From Natronoglycomyces albus (GTDB lineage Bacteria > Actinomycetota > Actinomycetes > Mycobacteriales > Micromonosporaceae): DNA of 64,000 nucleotides. Positions 27,831 to 37,384 of the stretch are shown piece by piece. The translations under genes were made by a program, and so were the position numbers. The stretch covers positions 2,480,001 through 2,544,000 of the forward strand of contig NZ_CP070496.1 of the NCBI RefSeq assembly GCF_016925535.1, read 5' to 3'. Under the pieces are notes generated by a model that was not told the origin of the DNA, did not search any database, and saw nothing but the letters and a program-made list of their open reading frames with translations. How positions within the stretch are numbered: the stretch's first letter is position 1; every line of letters starts with the position of its first letter.

Positions 27831-28934
27831 TTAGCCGGCGATACGTAGGAAGTCGGCGAAGAAGAATCCCAGGCCGATGGCGATTCCGATTCCGGCGATG
27901 ATCCAGAATCGGACGACGATGTTGACCTCGCTCCAACCTTTGAGTTCAAAGTGGTGTTGCAGGGGAGCCATGCGGAAGACGCGGCGGCCGGTGAGTCGGT
28001 AGGAGGTGAACTGGATGATGTTACTCATCGTGATGATGACGAAGAGGGCACCCAGGATCGGTAGCAGCATGATGGTCTTGGTGGACATGGCCATACCCGC
28101 GATGAGTGCGCCAAGTCCCAGAGAGCCGGAGTCACCCATAAAGATTTTCGCCGGTGAGGTGTTCCACCACAGGAACCCGAATAGTGCTCCGGCTGCGGCT
28201 CCGGCTATGAGGGCGATTTCGAGGGGATCTCGCACGTCGTAGCAGTAGTTCGCTGTTTGCAGGTCCTCTGAGGAGCCGCACCAGTGACGGTATTGCCAAA
28301 AGGCGATGACCAGGTAAGCGGTGAAGACCATCATGGAGGCGCCGGTGGCGAGGCCGTCGAGGCCGTCAGTGAGGTTTACGCCGTTGGTGGTGGCGAGGAT
28401 GACGAAGATGAACAGCATGACGGCCCCGACTTTGGTCAGGTCCAGCCAGGGAACGTCTCGGGTGAATGACAGGTATTCGCTGCCCACGGTTTGGCCGATG
28501 GAGCCGGTGTAATAGAAGGCGATGACGCCGAAGATGGCCGCCGAGATGAACAGGCCCAGCATTTTCATGCGGGCGGAGATTCCGCCGGAGTGTTTGCGTC
28601 GGATCTTGAGCCAGTCGTCTATGAATCCGACGAGGCCGCAGGCGAGCATGAGCCCGATCAGGACAATTCCGGTGGCGGTGATGCCACGGGGGCGATCAAA
28701 GCCTTCGGGCAGGGCGATGAGGACGAGGTGTCCTGCGATGTAGGCGATGACAGTGGCGAAGATGAACACCACTCCCCCCATGGTGGGGGTGCCCGCCTTC
28801 TGGAAGTGGGTTTGGGGGCCGTCGGTGCGGATCGGTTGCCCGGCTTTGAGTCGCCGGAACAGGCGGGCCGCCAACGGTGTCAACACCATGGTGATGGCGA
28901 AGGCCACGAATGCGGCGACGATAACTGCTCTCAC
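27831..28934 (-). CDS. mraY: MraY, phospho-MurNAc-pentapeptide translocase
   Basis: MraY joins UDP-MurNAc-pentapeptide to undecaprenyl phosphate to make lipid I. The 367-residue integral membrane protein has ten helices and the family motifs PTMGGVVFI, the Mg-binding Asp pair in [20 protein letters not shown] with NGVNL before it, and [14 protein letters not shown]. The C-terminal [10 protein letters not shown] is diagnostic. The GTG start overlaps the murF stop (GTGA, 28931-28934), implying translational coupling. Confidence 0.98.
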   Translation of the reverse strand: MRAVIVAAFVAFAITMVLTPLAARLFRRLKAGQPIRTDGPQTHFQKAGTPTMGGVVFIFATVIAYIAGHLVLIALPEGFDRPRGITATGIVLIGLMLACGLVGFIDDWLKIRRKHSGGISARMKMLGLFISAAIFGVIAFYYTGSIGQTVGSEYLSFTRDVPWLDLTKVGAVMLFIFVILATTNGVNLTDGLDGLATGASMMVFTAYLVIAFWQYRHWCGSSEDLQTANYCYDVRDPLEIALIAGAAAGALFGFLWWNTSPAKIFMGDSGSLGLGALIAGMAMSTKTIMLLPILGALFVIITMSNIIQFTSYRLTGRRVFRMAPLQHHFELKGWSEVNIVVRFWIIAGIGIAIGLGFFFADFLRIAG

Positions 28935-30325
28935 GAGTCAGAGTCCTCCTCGCTGAGGGTGGGAAGGCGCAGAAAATCGGCGATGTCCCAAGTGCGGTAG
29001 CGCGAACCTTTGACGAGCACAGCGTCGCCGGGTCGCAGTTGTTGGCGCAGAATGTCGATGGCGTCGCCCTGTTGGGGAACGTGCGTGGCGGTTATGGAGC
29101 CTGCCGAGGATTGGGCGCCACGGATGATCGGTTGGGTACCGTCGCCTACGGCGATCACATGGTCGATGCCTTGTTCGGCGGCATGCTTGCCAAGTTCATG
29201 GTGGCATTCGTCGGACAAGTCGATGAGGTCGGCCATGAGGCCGAGGACCGCGAAGCGACGTCCGGTGGTCGGCACGTTGGCTAGGGCGTGGATGGCTGCG
29301 GTCATGGAGGCAGGGTTGGCGTTGTAGGAGTCGTCGATGACGGTGATGCCGTCACCGCGTCGGTAGAGGTCCATCCGTCGTTCGCTGAGCCGAGCGACGC
29401 GACCGAGTTCGGCGGCGATGTGTTCGGCACTGGCCCTCAGGGTGTGGGCGACGGCGGCGGCTGCCAGCGCGTTGGAGACCTGGTGGGTGCCGTACAGCGG
29501 AAGTTCGACCTGTGCTGTGCCCGATGGGGTCACGAGGGTGAAGTGAGGGCGGCCCTGTTCGGTGTGGAGTTTCTCGGCTCTGACGTCGGCGGGGCTGTGT
29601 ATTCCGAAGGTGAGTACCTCGGCGGCGGTCTCGGAGGCCATGGCGGCGACACGGTGGTCGTCGGCGTTGAGGATGGCGGTGCCTTCGGCGGGAAGGAAGC
29701 GTGGTAGTTCGCCCTTGACGTGAGCGGTGTTCTCTATGGAGCCGAATCCGTCGAGGTGGGAGATGCCGACGTTGAGCACGACTCCGATGTGGGGTGGGGC
29801 GATGTGGCAAAGCTGGGTGATGTTGCCCTTGAAGCGGGCCGCGGTTTCCAAGACGAGGTATTGGGTGTCTGCTTGGGTGCGGCAGACGGTGTAGGGGTGT
29901 CCTAGTTCGTTGTTGAAGTTAGCTTCGGTGGCCACCGTTGGCCCTAGGGAGGCGCATAGCTGCCCGATGAGGTCTTTGGTGGAGGTTTTGCCGTTGGATC
30001 CGGTGACGGCGATGACCGTTGCTTGGCTGCGGCGGAGGGTTTCGCTGGCGAGGTCGGCTAGGGCGGTGAGGCCGTCGGCGACGTAGATGGCGGGTCCGGC
30101 CACCTCTTGGGTGGCGATGGTGGCCACTGCTCCCAGTTGGTGGGCTTTGGCGGCGTAGTCGTGGCCGTTGACTCGTTCACCTGGGAGTGCCACGAAGAGG
30201 CCGCCGGTGGTGACTTTGCGCGAGTCGTATTCCACGGTCGCGGTGACGGTGGTGGACGCGTCTGTGTTCGGGCTAAGTTTGCCGCCGGTTGCGGCCGCCA
30301 CCTCAGCCAAGGTCATCGCGATCAC
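28931..30325 (-). CDS. murF: MurF, D-Ala-D-Ala adding ligase
   Basis: MurF adds the D-Ala-D-Ala dipeptide to UDP-MurNAc-tripeptide. The 464-residue protein starts at GTG 30325 (reading [14 protein letters not shown], close to the conserved MurF opening), has the substrate loop [21 protein letters not shown] loop [10 protein letters not shown] (109-118), and the C-terminal domain with [11 protein letters not shown] and [12 protein letters not shown]. It follows murE after 83 bases on the same strand. Confidence 0.97.
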   Translation of the reverse strand: MIAMTLAEVAAATGGKLSPNTDASTTVTATVEYDSRKVTTGGLFVALPGERVNGHDYAAKAHQLGAVATIATQEVAGPAIYVADGLTALADLASETLRRSQATVIAVTGSNGKTSTKDLIGQLCASLGPTVATEANFNNELGHPYTVCRTQADTQYLVLETAARFKGNITQLCHIAPPHIGVVLNVGISHLDGFGSIENTAHVKGELPRFLPAEGTAILNADDHRVAAMASETAAEVLTFGIHSPADVRAEKLHTEQGRPHFTLVTPSGTAQVELPLYGTHQVSNALAAAAVAHTLRASAEHIAAELGRVARLSERRMDLYRRGDGITVIDDSYNANPASMTAAIHALANVPTTGRRFAVLGLMADLIDLSDECHHELGKHAAEQGIDHVIAVGDGTQPIIRGAQSSAGSITATHVPQQGDAIDILRQQLRPGDAVLVKGSRYRTWDIADFLRLPTLSEEDSDS

Positions 30326-30408
30326 AGCAGGTGAAACCTCCTCTTGTTTTCCTGGGGTGGGTGGCCGTTGGTGTCACGTCCGGCATCGACCAGGCGCGAT
30401 GGATGGAC

Positions 30409-31956
30409 TTAGACCGCAGCGGGTGTGACCCATCCGGCGTCTGCGAGAGCGCGAGCCAGCAGCACCCGGTCATCACATTCGATCACTCGGTCGGCCAACT
30501 CTTGCGTGGTCTCGTGCCCTTTGCCCAGCAGAGCTATCGTATCGCCCGGCGCGGCCATGGCGACCGCTTCCCGCACCGCCACTTCCCGACCGGAAATATT
30601 ACGGCAGGGGACTGCCTGAACCGCACTGGCCACCTGAGCCCGAATGGAGGCGGGGTCCTCGGTGCGGGGATTGTCGTCAGTGATCATGACCAGGTCAGCG
30701 GAGGCGGCGGCCGCACGGCCCATGAGGGCGCGTTTGCTGGCGTCCCGGTCGCCACCGGCCCCAAGAATGGCAATGACCCGGCCCGGTGTGGTCTCTTGCA
30801 AAGAATCGAGTACGGCCGAAATCGCCTCCGGCTTGTGGGCGTAGTCGACCACACCGCGCACCGGCGCGGTTCCGGAGACCAGCTCCATTCGCCCGGGAAC
30901 GCCCGGGCAGGAGGCGACACCGGAGGTCGCCGTGTCCAAGGGCACGCCGACTGCGGAGAGGGAAGCGTATGCCAGCAGCGCGTTGGCCATGTTGTGTCGG
31001 CCGGGCATATGCAAGGTGGCCTCGGTGGTCCCTTCGGGCCCGGTTACAAAGAAGTGCTGGTCGAAACCCTCTCGGGCGGTCGAGGCGGCGTACCAGGTCG
31101 CGCGCGGGTCGGTCAACGAATAGGTGACCGTCTCGGGCTTGGCCAGCGAGATCACCCGTTCATCATCGGCGTTGAGGATCTCGACCGTGGCGCGACCGTC
31201 GAACAGCTCGGCCTTGGCCTGAAAGTATTCGTCCAGGTCGCGATGGAAATCGAGGTGGTCGGTACCGAACATGGTGTATCCAGCGACAGCGAAGCGGCAA
31301 CCGCCCACCCGCCCTAGGGTCAATGCGTGGCTAGAGACTTCCATGACCACGTCGGTGACACCGCGTTCCAGGGCCACGGCCAAGAGCGCCTGCAACTCAG
31401 GGGCTTCGGGAGTGGTGCGCTTGGAAGGGATGGTCTCCCCGGCGATGGTCGTCTCGACGGTGCCAATGATGCCCGTGGTGCGACCGGCGTGCCGCAGCCC
31501 AGCTTCGATCAAATAGCAGACTGATGTCTTTCCGCTGGTACCGGTAATTCCGATCAGATTGAGGTGCTCGGAGGGCCGCCCCCAGATGCGAGCGGCTATT
31601 TCACCGGTGAGCGCTCGAGGGTTTGTGGCCAAAAGCAACGGTATGCCAGCCTCGGCCGCGTCCTCAGCCGCAAGCTGAGCCCCGCGTTCATCGGTCAGGA
31701 TCGCCACGGCGCCACGTTGAATGGCCTGAGCGCTAAATTCGGCGCCATGCCGATTCGCGCCCGCCAAGGCCGCGTAGATGTCACCGCGCTGCACCAGATG
31801 GCCAGCCAGGGAAATTCCGGTGGCGTGACCGCCCAATGAGGCCGCCAGGTTGTCCGGCTCGACCGTGGTGCCACCATTGGTGGCACCGGTCAGTAGATCG
31901 GCCAGTTTTGCCAGCGGAAGCGGTTCGGTATTCGTGGGACGGGGAAAGTCAAGCAC
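30409..31956 (-). CDS. murE: MurE, meso-diaminopimelate adding ligase
   Basis: MurE adds the third residue of the stem peptide. The 515-residue protein shows ATP loop GTSGKTS (139-145), TTPEAPELQ, MEVSSHALTLGRV and the C-terminal motif DDNPRTEDP; DNPR marks meso-diaminopimelate rather than lysine specificity, in line with actinobacterial walls. Residue differences include GTDHLDFH where GQDHLDFH is usual. Start GTG 31956; a purine-rich GGCGAGG precedes it. It is the first wall-synthesis gene of the cluster here, since ftsI is absent upstream. Confidence 0.96.
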   Translation of the reverse strand: MLDFPRPTNTEPLPLAKLADLLTGATNGGTTVEPDNLAASLGGHATGISLAGHLVQRGDIYAALAGANRHGAEFSAQAIQRGAVAILTDERGAQLAAEDAAEAGIPLLLATNPRALTGEIAARIWGRPSEHLNLIGITGTSGKTSVCYLIEAGLRHAGRTTGIIGTVETTIAGETIPSKRTTPEAPELQALLAVALERGVTDVVMEVSSHALTLGRVGGCRFAVAGYTMFGTDHLDFHRDLDEYFQAKAELFDGRATVEILNADDERVISLAKPETVTYSLTDPRATWYAASTAREGFDQHFFVTGPEGTTEATLHMPGRHNMANALLAYASLSAVGVPLDTATSGVASCPGVPGRMELVSGTAPVRGVVDYAHKPEAISAVLDSLQETTPGRVIAILGAGGDRDASKRALMGRAAAASADLVMITDDNPRTEDPASIRAQVASAVQAVPCRNISGREVAVREAVAMAAPGDTIALLGKGHETTQELADRVIECDDRVLLARALADAGWVTPAAV

Positions 31957-32072
31957 GAAGTGACATTACCTCGCCCCGATAGGTCGATTGTGTCACTCCC
32001 GGGATGTCACCGAGGATGGCCAAACGCCGAGCGAACGCGGCGACCCCGGGCGGGGAAAGTGAGGCTGGCGGG

Positions 32073-32567
32073 TCATTCCTCGGCTTTGAGCTTTTTCTGC
32101 CAGCGGCTGAGAATCTCAGTGAGTTGGTTGGCCTCCTCGCACGTGAGGTCTGCGAACACCAGACGCTTGACAAGGTCAAGGTGACAGGGGGCGACTTTAC
32201 TCAGCAGCTGCTCGCCATCAGAGGTAAGCCGCACATAGGTGGCGCGGGCGTCCAAGGGACAGGCGAAACGTTCGATGAGCCCGGCTTTACACATTTTCCC
32301 GACCTGGTAGGTCACCGCGCTCTTGGCCGTCACAAGGTTTTCGGCAAGATCGGACATGCGAATGGCCCCGTCGGGAGAGTCGGCCAGACGCACCAAGATC
32401 TCATACTGGGTGTGCGACAGGCCATGGTTGGCCTGCAAATGGCGCTCCAACTTCTGTTCGAGCTGGTGAGTGACGGTGAGGAAGTGCGCCCACACGTCAG
32501 CGGCGGCCGGTTCGAGCCACGTTCTTTCGTAATTTGTCCGCTCTTGGCCTTGGGCCTGGGCTTCCAC
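32073..32567 (-). CDS. MarR-family transcriptional regulator
   Basis: The preferred start is GTG 32567, preceded by AGGAGGAGGGG at good distance, giving 164 residues; an ATG at 32618 is open but lacks such a site. The fold is typical MarR: dimerisation helices at both ends, winged helix with IRMSDLAENLVTAKSAVTYQVGKMCKAGLIERF and the wing DARATYVRLTSDGEQLL. It has three cysteines, in MCKAG, FACPL and APCHL, which could make it redox-responsive. It stands 116 bases upstream of murE on the same strand, so it may be co-transcribed with the wall cluster or just be its neighbour. Confidence 0.87.
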   Translation of the reverse strand: MEAQAQGQERTNYERTWLEPAAADVWAHFLTVTHQLEQKLERHLQANHGLSHTQYEILVRLADSPDGAIRMSDLAENLVTAKSAVTYQVGKMCKAGLIERFACPLDARATYVRLTSDGEQLLSKVAPCHLDLVKRLVFADLTCEEANQLTEILSRWQKKLKAEE

Positions 32568-33377
32568 GTCCCCTCCTCCTATTGTGACGGCATGGCAAGT
32601 GGTGTTTTGGGACGTCATCGGCTGGAGCCGTCGTCACAGACGCCAATCCGTTTACGCGAGATTTCAGCCATGCGCCCAAGCGCGTGACCGATCCCGCCGG
32701 GTGTGCCGTCCCAGCCGATGGTTTGTCTAGAAGACTACCGCTCCATGCAATTTAGTGACCTATTGCACATAGGCACCCACCTCTGCAAACCCTAACCCCC
32801 CACCGCAAGACCATTCAATATTGAACAATATTAGCAATGTTAACCCCAAGTAACGACCCGCTTCCACCACCGGCCAGGAAGACCCGACCCCCTTTCGGGC
32901 TCCATCACCGGCAAACTGGCGACACTCGCCACAAGCGCTGTCGCCGAAATCACCGCCAACACCCGTAAGATCCGAACCTGGACACACGGACCCGCACCCG
33001 GGCAAGACACATCGCGAACAGGAGGCTACCAGGGGTAACACCCCAGCCCCCCGCCTTGCAAGGACCACAAAGGGGGCTTAAGCTAGGTCGCGTCCACGCT
33101 CGCACCTCGCGCCGGTCCCCCGGCGCCGAGCCACGACGACCGACCTGCCAGCACCCAACGCCGCTGGACGGGGCATTCCGGACTGGAGCGCCAAGGCCGC
33201 TTCCTCCTGGCCTGAGCCCTCCCAGTTCCCCGCAACCGTTAACGGCACGCCAGGTGACCCGCACACGTCGGTATCAGCCAGCCCACGCAGGAAACACCCG
33301 CGAACAGCACCGCTGCTACCGGCACGCAGACGTCACCGGCCCTACGGCAGACGACATTGGAAGGGCTACCCCACAAC
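32568..33377. other. Long intergenic region between MarR gene and secreted peptidase-like gene
   Basis: About 810 bases between divergent genes. The part at 32740-32850 is AT-rich and has palindromic elements (listed separately). The part 33050-33377 is very GC-rich and would be a long leader for the plus-strand gene; I looked for a c-di-AMP (ydaO) riboswitch, known for actinobacterial wall-hydrolase leaders, but cannot match its conserved core. Confidence 0.5.
32745..32825. promoter_or_regulatory. AT-rich palindromes upstream of the MarR gene
   Basis: TGCAAT (32745-32750) and ATTGCA (32762-32767) form an inverted repeat, and TTCAATATTGAA (32814-32825) is a perfect 12-base palindrome, followed by another CAATATT. 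MarR proteins usually bind short AT-rich palindromes near their own promoter, so these are candidate autoregulatory sites. Function is inferred. Confidence 0.35.
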
Positions 33378-34457
33378 GTGACTGAGGCAGGCAACAACCG
33401 CAACCGCTCCCTCAGCGGCGCCTCCCCCGAACCGCGCCACAACGCCGCATCCGAGGTGCGCCGCGCCAGTGGCCAAGGCCTGCGCAAGCTTCCAGTCATC
33501 GCGCTGGCCGCGCTCCTCCTCGTCACCACTCCCATCGGTAACGCTGTGGCCGACCCGCCCGGAGACGACTCCGCCTCCAGCGAACTGTCCAGCGCCATCG
33601 AGGACTTTCTCAACGCCGAAGACGAACTCGCCGCGCTCAAGCAAGAGGAAAAAGACCTCGAGAGAGAACTCGAAGACTCCCGCGAAATGGTCGAAGAACT
33701 CGAAGCGGAACTCGGCGAGTTCGCGGCCCTGATCTTCACCACCTCCGACCTTCACTCCACCTCTGCGCTGTTGTCCTCGGAGAACCCCGAAGACATGATT
33801 CACGCCCTCACCACACTGGACTTCCTGGGCGATTCGAGAGCCCGCCGTATTGACGAGTTGACCGAGGCACTGGCAGATTTCGAAGCCCGCCAGGAAGCTC
33901 TGGACGACATCATCGCCGAACAGGCCGACATCCTCATACAAATGGAAGACGCGCGCAACGCGGCCGCCCGCGAACTAGCCGCCTCCGGCGGAGACGCGGC
34001 GCAAGGCCCCTCTCCAGGAGATTTCCGTCGAGCCGACCCGGTGCCTCGCAACCCTGACGGCAGCCTGCCATACGAATCGTGTTCGATGAACGACCCCACG
34101 ACCAACGGGTGCCTCACACCGCGCACGCTGCACGCCCTAGAACAAGCCACCATCGCCGGTTTCGGCCGCTACACCGCGTGCTTTCGCCACGAGGCATCTG
34201 GAGAACACCCGCAGGGGCGAGCATGCGATTTCTCAGCTAGCCCCAATAACTTCGGCGGACACGCTTATGGAGACGACAAGGCCTACGGAGATAACCTCGC
34301 CGCCTGGTTTGTGGAGAATTCCAACGAGTTGGGCGTGCAATACGTGATCTGGTATCGGCAGATCTGGTTCCCCAGTTCTGGATGGCGGCACTACAACCTC
34401 GCCTATGGAGACCCCAACACCGACCACACGAACCACGTTCACGTCAGCATTCGCTAA
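33378..34457 (+). CDS. Secreted coiled-coil protein with peptidase-like C-terminal domain
   Basis: Start is uncertain: GTG 33378 (359 residues) or TTG 33357. After a basic N-terminus comes a signal-like helix LPVIALAALLLVTTPIGNAVA, then an acidic coiled coil (about 55-200, repeated Glu/Leu heptads such as EEKDLERELEDSREMVEELEAEL) as in RipA/RipC and PcsB-type wall proteins. The C-terminal about 120 residues contain CDFSASPNNFGGHAYGDD and end THNHVHVSIR-like (HTNHVHVSIR), with Asp and His residues set out as in D,D/L,D-peptidase folds; I recall this as the ARB_07466-like domain. It is probably an exported wall-associated factor. Catalysis is unproven. Confidence 0.8.
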   Translation: MTEAGNNRNRSLSGASPEPRHNAASEVRRASGQGLRKLPVIALAALLLVTTPIGNAVADPPGDDSASSELSSAIEDFLNAEDELAALKQEEKDLERELEDSREMVEELEAELGEFAALIFTTSDLHSTSALLSSENPEDMIHALTTLDFLGDSRARRIDELTEALADFEARQEALDDIIAEQADILIQMEDARNAAARELAASGGDAAQGPSPGDFRRADPVPRNPDGSLPYESCSMNDPTTNGCLTPRTLHALEQATIAGFGRYTACFRHEASGEHPQGRACDFSASPNNFGGHAYGDDKAYGDNLAAWFVENSNELGVQYVIWYRQIWFPSSGWRHYNLAYGDPNTDHTNHVHVSIR

Positions 34458-34725
34458 TGTGGCGGCGCTGCCTTCCAGGTGGACCCAACCGCATCGGCTA
34501 GATCTCGGGCGGGCCGCCGGAGACCGTTAAGGCCCCGCTCCGTTGCCCAGTGGGGGTTCTTCGCACCTTGCCCAGTGGGTTCCACCCATCCTGACCACCG
34601 GCGGCTCCCCTCCGCCGCCCACATGCCCTTATCAGGGAAAATGCTGACCGAATGCGCTGGCGCGGCGTTCGTTAACCTACTCACGAAAGTGGGATTGGCC
34701 CCGTGGAGGTCGATACGCTCGATCC
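34458..34725. repeat. Intergenic stretch with 12-base direct repeat
   Basis: TTGCCCAGTGGG occurs at 34543-34554 and again at 34568-34579, 25 bases apart. The rest of the region has no gene. Whether the repeat is a binding site or chance is unknown. Confidence 0.4.
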
Positions 34726-35682
34726 GTGTCCGTCTCATCATCACGCACCGTCGGAATCGGTGTGGCACTCATCCTGTTCGCCTCGGTTTCCTTTGGCATG
34801 GCGGGGCCTTTCGCCAAGCCGCTCATGGAAGCGGGCCTGTCGCCGTTCGAGGTCACATGGATGCGAATCGTCGGCGTCAGCGTCTTGCTGATCGCGCTAG
34901 CCTGGCCTCAACTGCGCAGACTCGACTACTCACACGTGCCGTGGAAACCTTTGGCCGCGTTTGGCGTCTTCGCCATCGCCGGCGTCCAATCGGCCTATTT
35001 CTTCGCGGTGTCACTCATCCCGGTCGGGATCGCCCTGTTGCTACAGTTCCTGGGGCCGATCATTGTGGTCGCCTGGGTACGCCTCATACGCCGCGTGCGA
35101 CTGCCAGCCAGCGCCATGACAGGAGCCTTGATCAGCCTTACTGGCCTGGCCATCGTGGTCGAAGTATGGTCGGGGCTGCAACTTGACGGGCTTGGCGTCA
35201 TGGCCGGGCTCATCTCGGCGATGTGTCAGGCGGCGTACTACCTCGTCGGCGAGGAACTGACCGAAACGATGGACACCCGGGTGATGCTGGCTCTGGGCTT
35301 TGTCATCGGCTCTATCGCGATGACTGTGGTCGTTCGGCCGTGGTCCAGTGACTGGGCAACGCTGTCGACCCAAGTAGAACTGTCCGGGACCTCAGTTCAC
35401 GCCCTAGTTCTGGCGACCGTGGTCATCGTTTGCACCGCAGCCGGGTATGTGGCGGGAATCGCGGCCCTGCGGCGTTTGTCGGCCCCGGTAACCGGCGCGA
35501 TGGGATATACCGAAGTGGTGGCGGCCGCTCTGGCCGCGTGGCTGGTGTTGAATGAGGCGCTGTCGGTCGCGCAGATCGGGGGCGGGATCGTCGTCATCCT
35601 TGGCGTGGCGATCGCCCAGCGGGCAGCCCATCGACGTGAGGAGATTCCCGCCCCACCGTCGGTTGTTAGTGCAGCGCATTAG
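34726..35682 (+). CDS. EamA/RhaT-family (DMT) metabolite exporter
   Basis: This 318-residue protein has ten hydrophobic helices in two five-helix EamA repeats (about 8-125 and 145-290). Landmarks are FGMAGPFAKPLMEAGLSPFEVTWMR, YFFAVSLIPVGIALLLQFLGPIIV and, in the second half, GYTEVVAAALAAWLVLNEALSVAQIGGGIVVILGVAIAQR, characteristic of the family. Members export amino acids, purines or other metabolites across the cytoplasmic membrane. Start is GTG; the nearest GGAGG lies rather far upstream. No neighbour hints at the substrate. Confidence 0.9.
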   Translation: MSVSSSRTVGIGVALILFASVSFGMAGPFAKPLMEAGLSPFEVTWMRIVGVSVLLIALAWPQLRRLDYSHVPWKPLAAFGVFAIAGVQSAYFFAVSLIPVGIALLLQFLGPIIVVAWVRLIRRVRLPASAMTGALISLTGLAIVVEVWSGLQLDGLGVMAGLISAMCQAAYYLVGEELTETMDTRVMLALGFVIGSIAMTVVVRPWSSDWATLSTQVELSGTSVHALVLATVVIVCTAAGYVAGIAALRRLSAPVTGAMGYTEVVAAALAAWLVLNEALSVAQIGGGIVVILGVAIAQRAAHRREEIPAPPSVVSAAH

Positions 35683-35720
35683 CTTCAGGGCCTTCGCCAA
35701 GAGTGTGTACTGTGGGAGCC

Positions 35721-36950
35721 ATGGGATTGGGACGAAAAAAACTCACACGTCGCTCCGCTCTCTCGGCGGGCGCAGCCCTCGGCGTGGGCACCATCGCAGC
35801 GTGCAGCTCCGATGACGGTAGCATCTCCTCCCCCGCCAGCGAACCCGAAAGCAACGCCACGGTCACCATCACTCCCGAGGATGGCCTCAGCGGAATCGCG
35901 GTGTCGGCCGAGATGGCCTGGGAAGTCGAAGACGGCGAGTTTCAAGAGTTCTCGCTGACCGATGCGGCGGGAGAGGACATCCCCGGCGCCATGCACCCCG
36001 ACGGCACCACCTGGGTCCCCTCTTCGCCGCTGGCGTACGACACGACCTACACCGCCGCGGTCAAAGCCGTGGACGATGAAGGCCTAGAAGGCACCTTCAC
36101 CGCCGAGTTCACGACCATGTCCTCACCGGAAAACCGGGTCGAGATCGCCGACTATCTCCCCGGAGATGGCGCGGTGGTGGGGCAGGCGGGTGTCATCGCC
36201 TTCGAGTTCATCGGCTTCGATGTGCCCCAAGATAGGCGGCGAGAGGTTGAGCGCCGCCTCTTTGTCACCTCCGAACCCGCTCAAGAAGGCGCGTGGCATT
36301 GGCACAACGGCCACAAGCTGGAATATCGCCCCAAAGAGTACTGGGAGCCCAACACCGAAATCTCGGTGCGGCTGGCGCTTGGCGGCATGCCCTTGTCCGA
36401 GGATCGGTTCGGCCAATTCGACCTGACTCGGTCGTGGTCGACCAGCGGCGAGCTGCGACTCATTGAGGTCGACAATGACACCAAGCAAATGCGCGTCTTT
36501 CGCGATGGAGCGACGGTCAACACCTTTGACATCTCGCTCGGCGAAGAAGGACAAGACCCTGACCAGCGTTCTTTCTCCGGTCACATGACAATTATGAGCC
36601 GGGAACGAGAGGCCGTGTTCGGCTCCGAACAGTTCGGATACGAGGATTTGGACGTGGAGTGGGCGATGCGCCTAACCTGGAGTGGGCAGTATATTCACGC
36701 CGCTCCCTGGGCCCGCAATCACTTGGGCAGCCGTAACGTCAGCCACGGCTGTATCAACCTCGATGACGATGACGCCGAATGGCTGTTCGAGTTCGTGACC
36801 TGGGGCGACCCCATCACGGTCTCCCACACCGGCCGATCACTGCCAGCCGGGGATGGATTCACGACCTGGGACCTAAGTTGGGAAGACCATGTCGCGGGCT
36901 CATATGCGTATGAGTCAACCGCCTCCGAAGAAGACGACAGCGAAGACTGA
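35721..36950 (+). CDS. Lipoprotein L,D-transpeptidase (YkuD)
   Basis: Start ATG 35721 (409 residues). A twin-arginine-like signal (KKLTRRSALSAGAALGVG) ends in a lipobox IAAC with Cys at 28. Two Ig-like domains follow (about 45-135 and 140-240), then the YkuD domain with the catalytic motif VSHGCINLD, Cys near 344. The layout matches mycobacterial LdtMt-type enzymes, which make 3-3 crosslinks between diaminopimelate residues. A short Trp-rich C-terminal segment and an acidic tail close it. It is likely a surface wall-remodelling enzyme and ends near a bidirectional hairpin at 36984. Confidence 0.93.
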   Translation: MGLGRKKLTRRSALSAGAALGVGTIAACSSDDGSISSPASEPESNATVTITPEDGLSGIAVSAEMAWEVEDGEFQEFSLTDAAGEDIPGAMHPDGTTWVPSSPLAYDTTYTAAVKAVDDEGLEGTFTAEFTTMSSPENRVEIADYLPGDGAVVGQAGVIAFEFIGFDVPQDRRREVERRLFVTSEPAQEGAWHWHNGHKLEYRPKEYWEPNTEISVRLALGGMPLSEDRFGQFDLTRSWSTSGELRLIEVDNDTKQMRVFRDGATVNTFDISLGEEGQDPDQRSFSGHMTIMSREREAVFGSEQFGYEDLDVEWAMRLTWSGQYIHAAPWARNHLGSRNVSHGCINLDDDDAEWLFEFVTWGDPITVSHTGRSLPAGDGFTTWDLSWEDHVAGSYAYESTASEEDDSED

Positions 36951-36983
36951 GACCGGTCGCCCAGCGGTGGTCGATCCATAGTG

Positions 36984-37007
36984 CGGGCCCTCTGCTGTGA
37001 GGGCCCG
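36984..37007. terminator. Bidirectional hairpin between convergent genes
   Basis: CGGGCCCTC and GAGGGCCCG form a perfect 9-base stem with a 6-base loop, 33 bases after the L,D-transpeptidase stop and 26 bases after the DUF3817 stop on the other strand. Confidence 0.7.
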
Positions 37008-37033
37008 TTAGTCTCAAAGCAGCCGAGGCGGCC

Positions 37034-37384
37034 CTACTCGGCCGCTGCCCTCTGGAGGGGTTCCTGGGCTGCTTCCTGGCTGAGATTCTCGGCAACAACC
37101 GTGCGGTGCACCCAACGTTCGACGATGAACGACACGACCGGGACGGTGCCGCTCAGGAGGACGCCGACGGTACGAGGCCAGAACGGCCATTCGGCGCGAC
37201 GGGCAAGGTCGAAACCAAGCACCAGGTAGACCATGAACATGAAACCATGCGGCATGCTCACAATCGGAATGAGCGAGTCGTCGCCCCAGATGTACTTCAT
37301 CGGCATGGCCACGAACATCAGGGCGATCAGCAAGGTTCCCACGATCCAGGCGACAATGCGGAAACGTTTGAGTGCGCCTTCCAT
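37034..37384 (-). CDS. DUF3817 membrane protein
   Basis: The 116-residue protein has three membrane helices (about 8-25, 40-60, 70-92) and family-like text MEGALKRFRIVAWIVGTLLIALMFVAMPMKYIWGDD and MPHGFMFMVYLVLGFDLARRAEWPFW. DUF3817 proteins are small integral membrane proteins of actinobacteria with no known job. The start lies inside the 3' end of the preceding gene (58-base overlap), which suggests coupling or that the upstream gene ends in non-essential sequence. Confidence 0.85.
   Translation of the reverse strand: MEGALKRFRIVAWIVGTLLIALMFVAMPMKYIWGDDSLIPIVSMPHGFMFMVYLVLGFDLARRAEWPFWPRTVGVLLSGTVPVVSFIVERWVHRTVVAENLSQEAAQEPLQRAAAE

Noticed and set aside
32760-33264. Two minus-strand frames of about 100 codons between the MarR gene and the secreted protein gene
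   Set aside because: Cys/Gly/Arg-rich translations without domains or ribosome sites; they look like by-products of GC-rich DNA.
33000-33377. c-di-AMP (ydaO) riboswitch in the leader of the secreted wall protein
   Set aside because: The conserved core sequences could not be matched by eye; a covariance-model search is needed before any claim.
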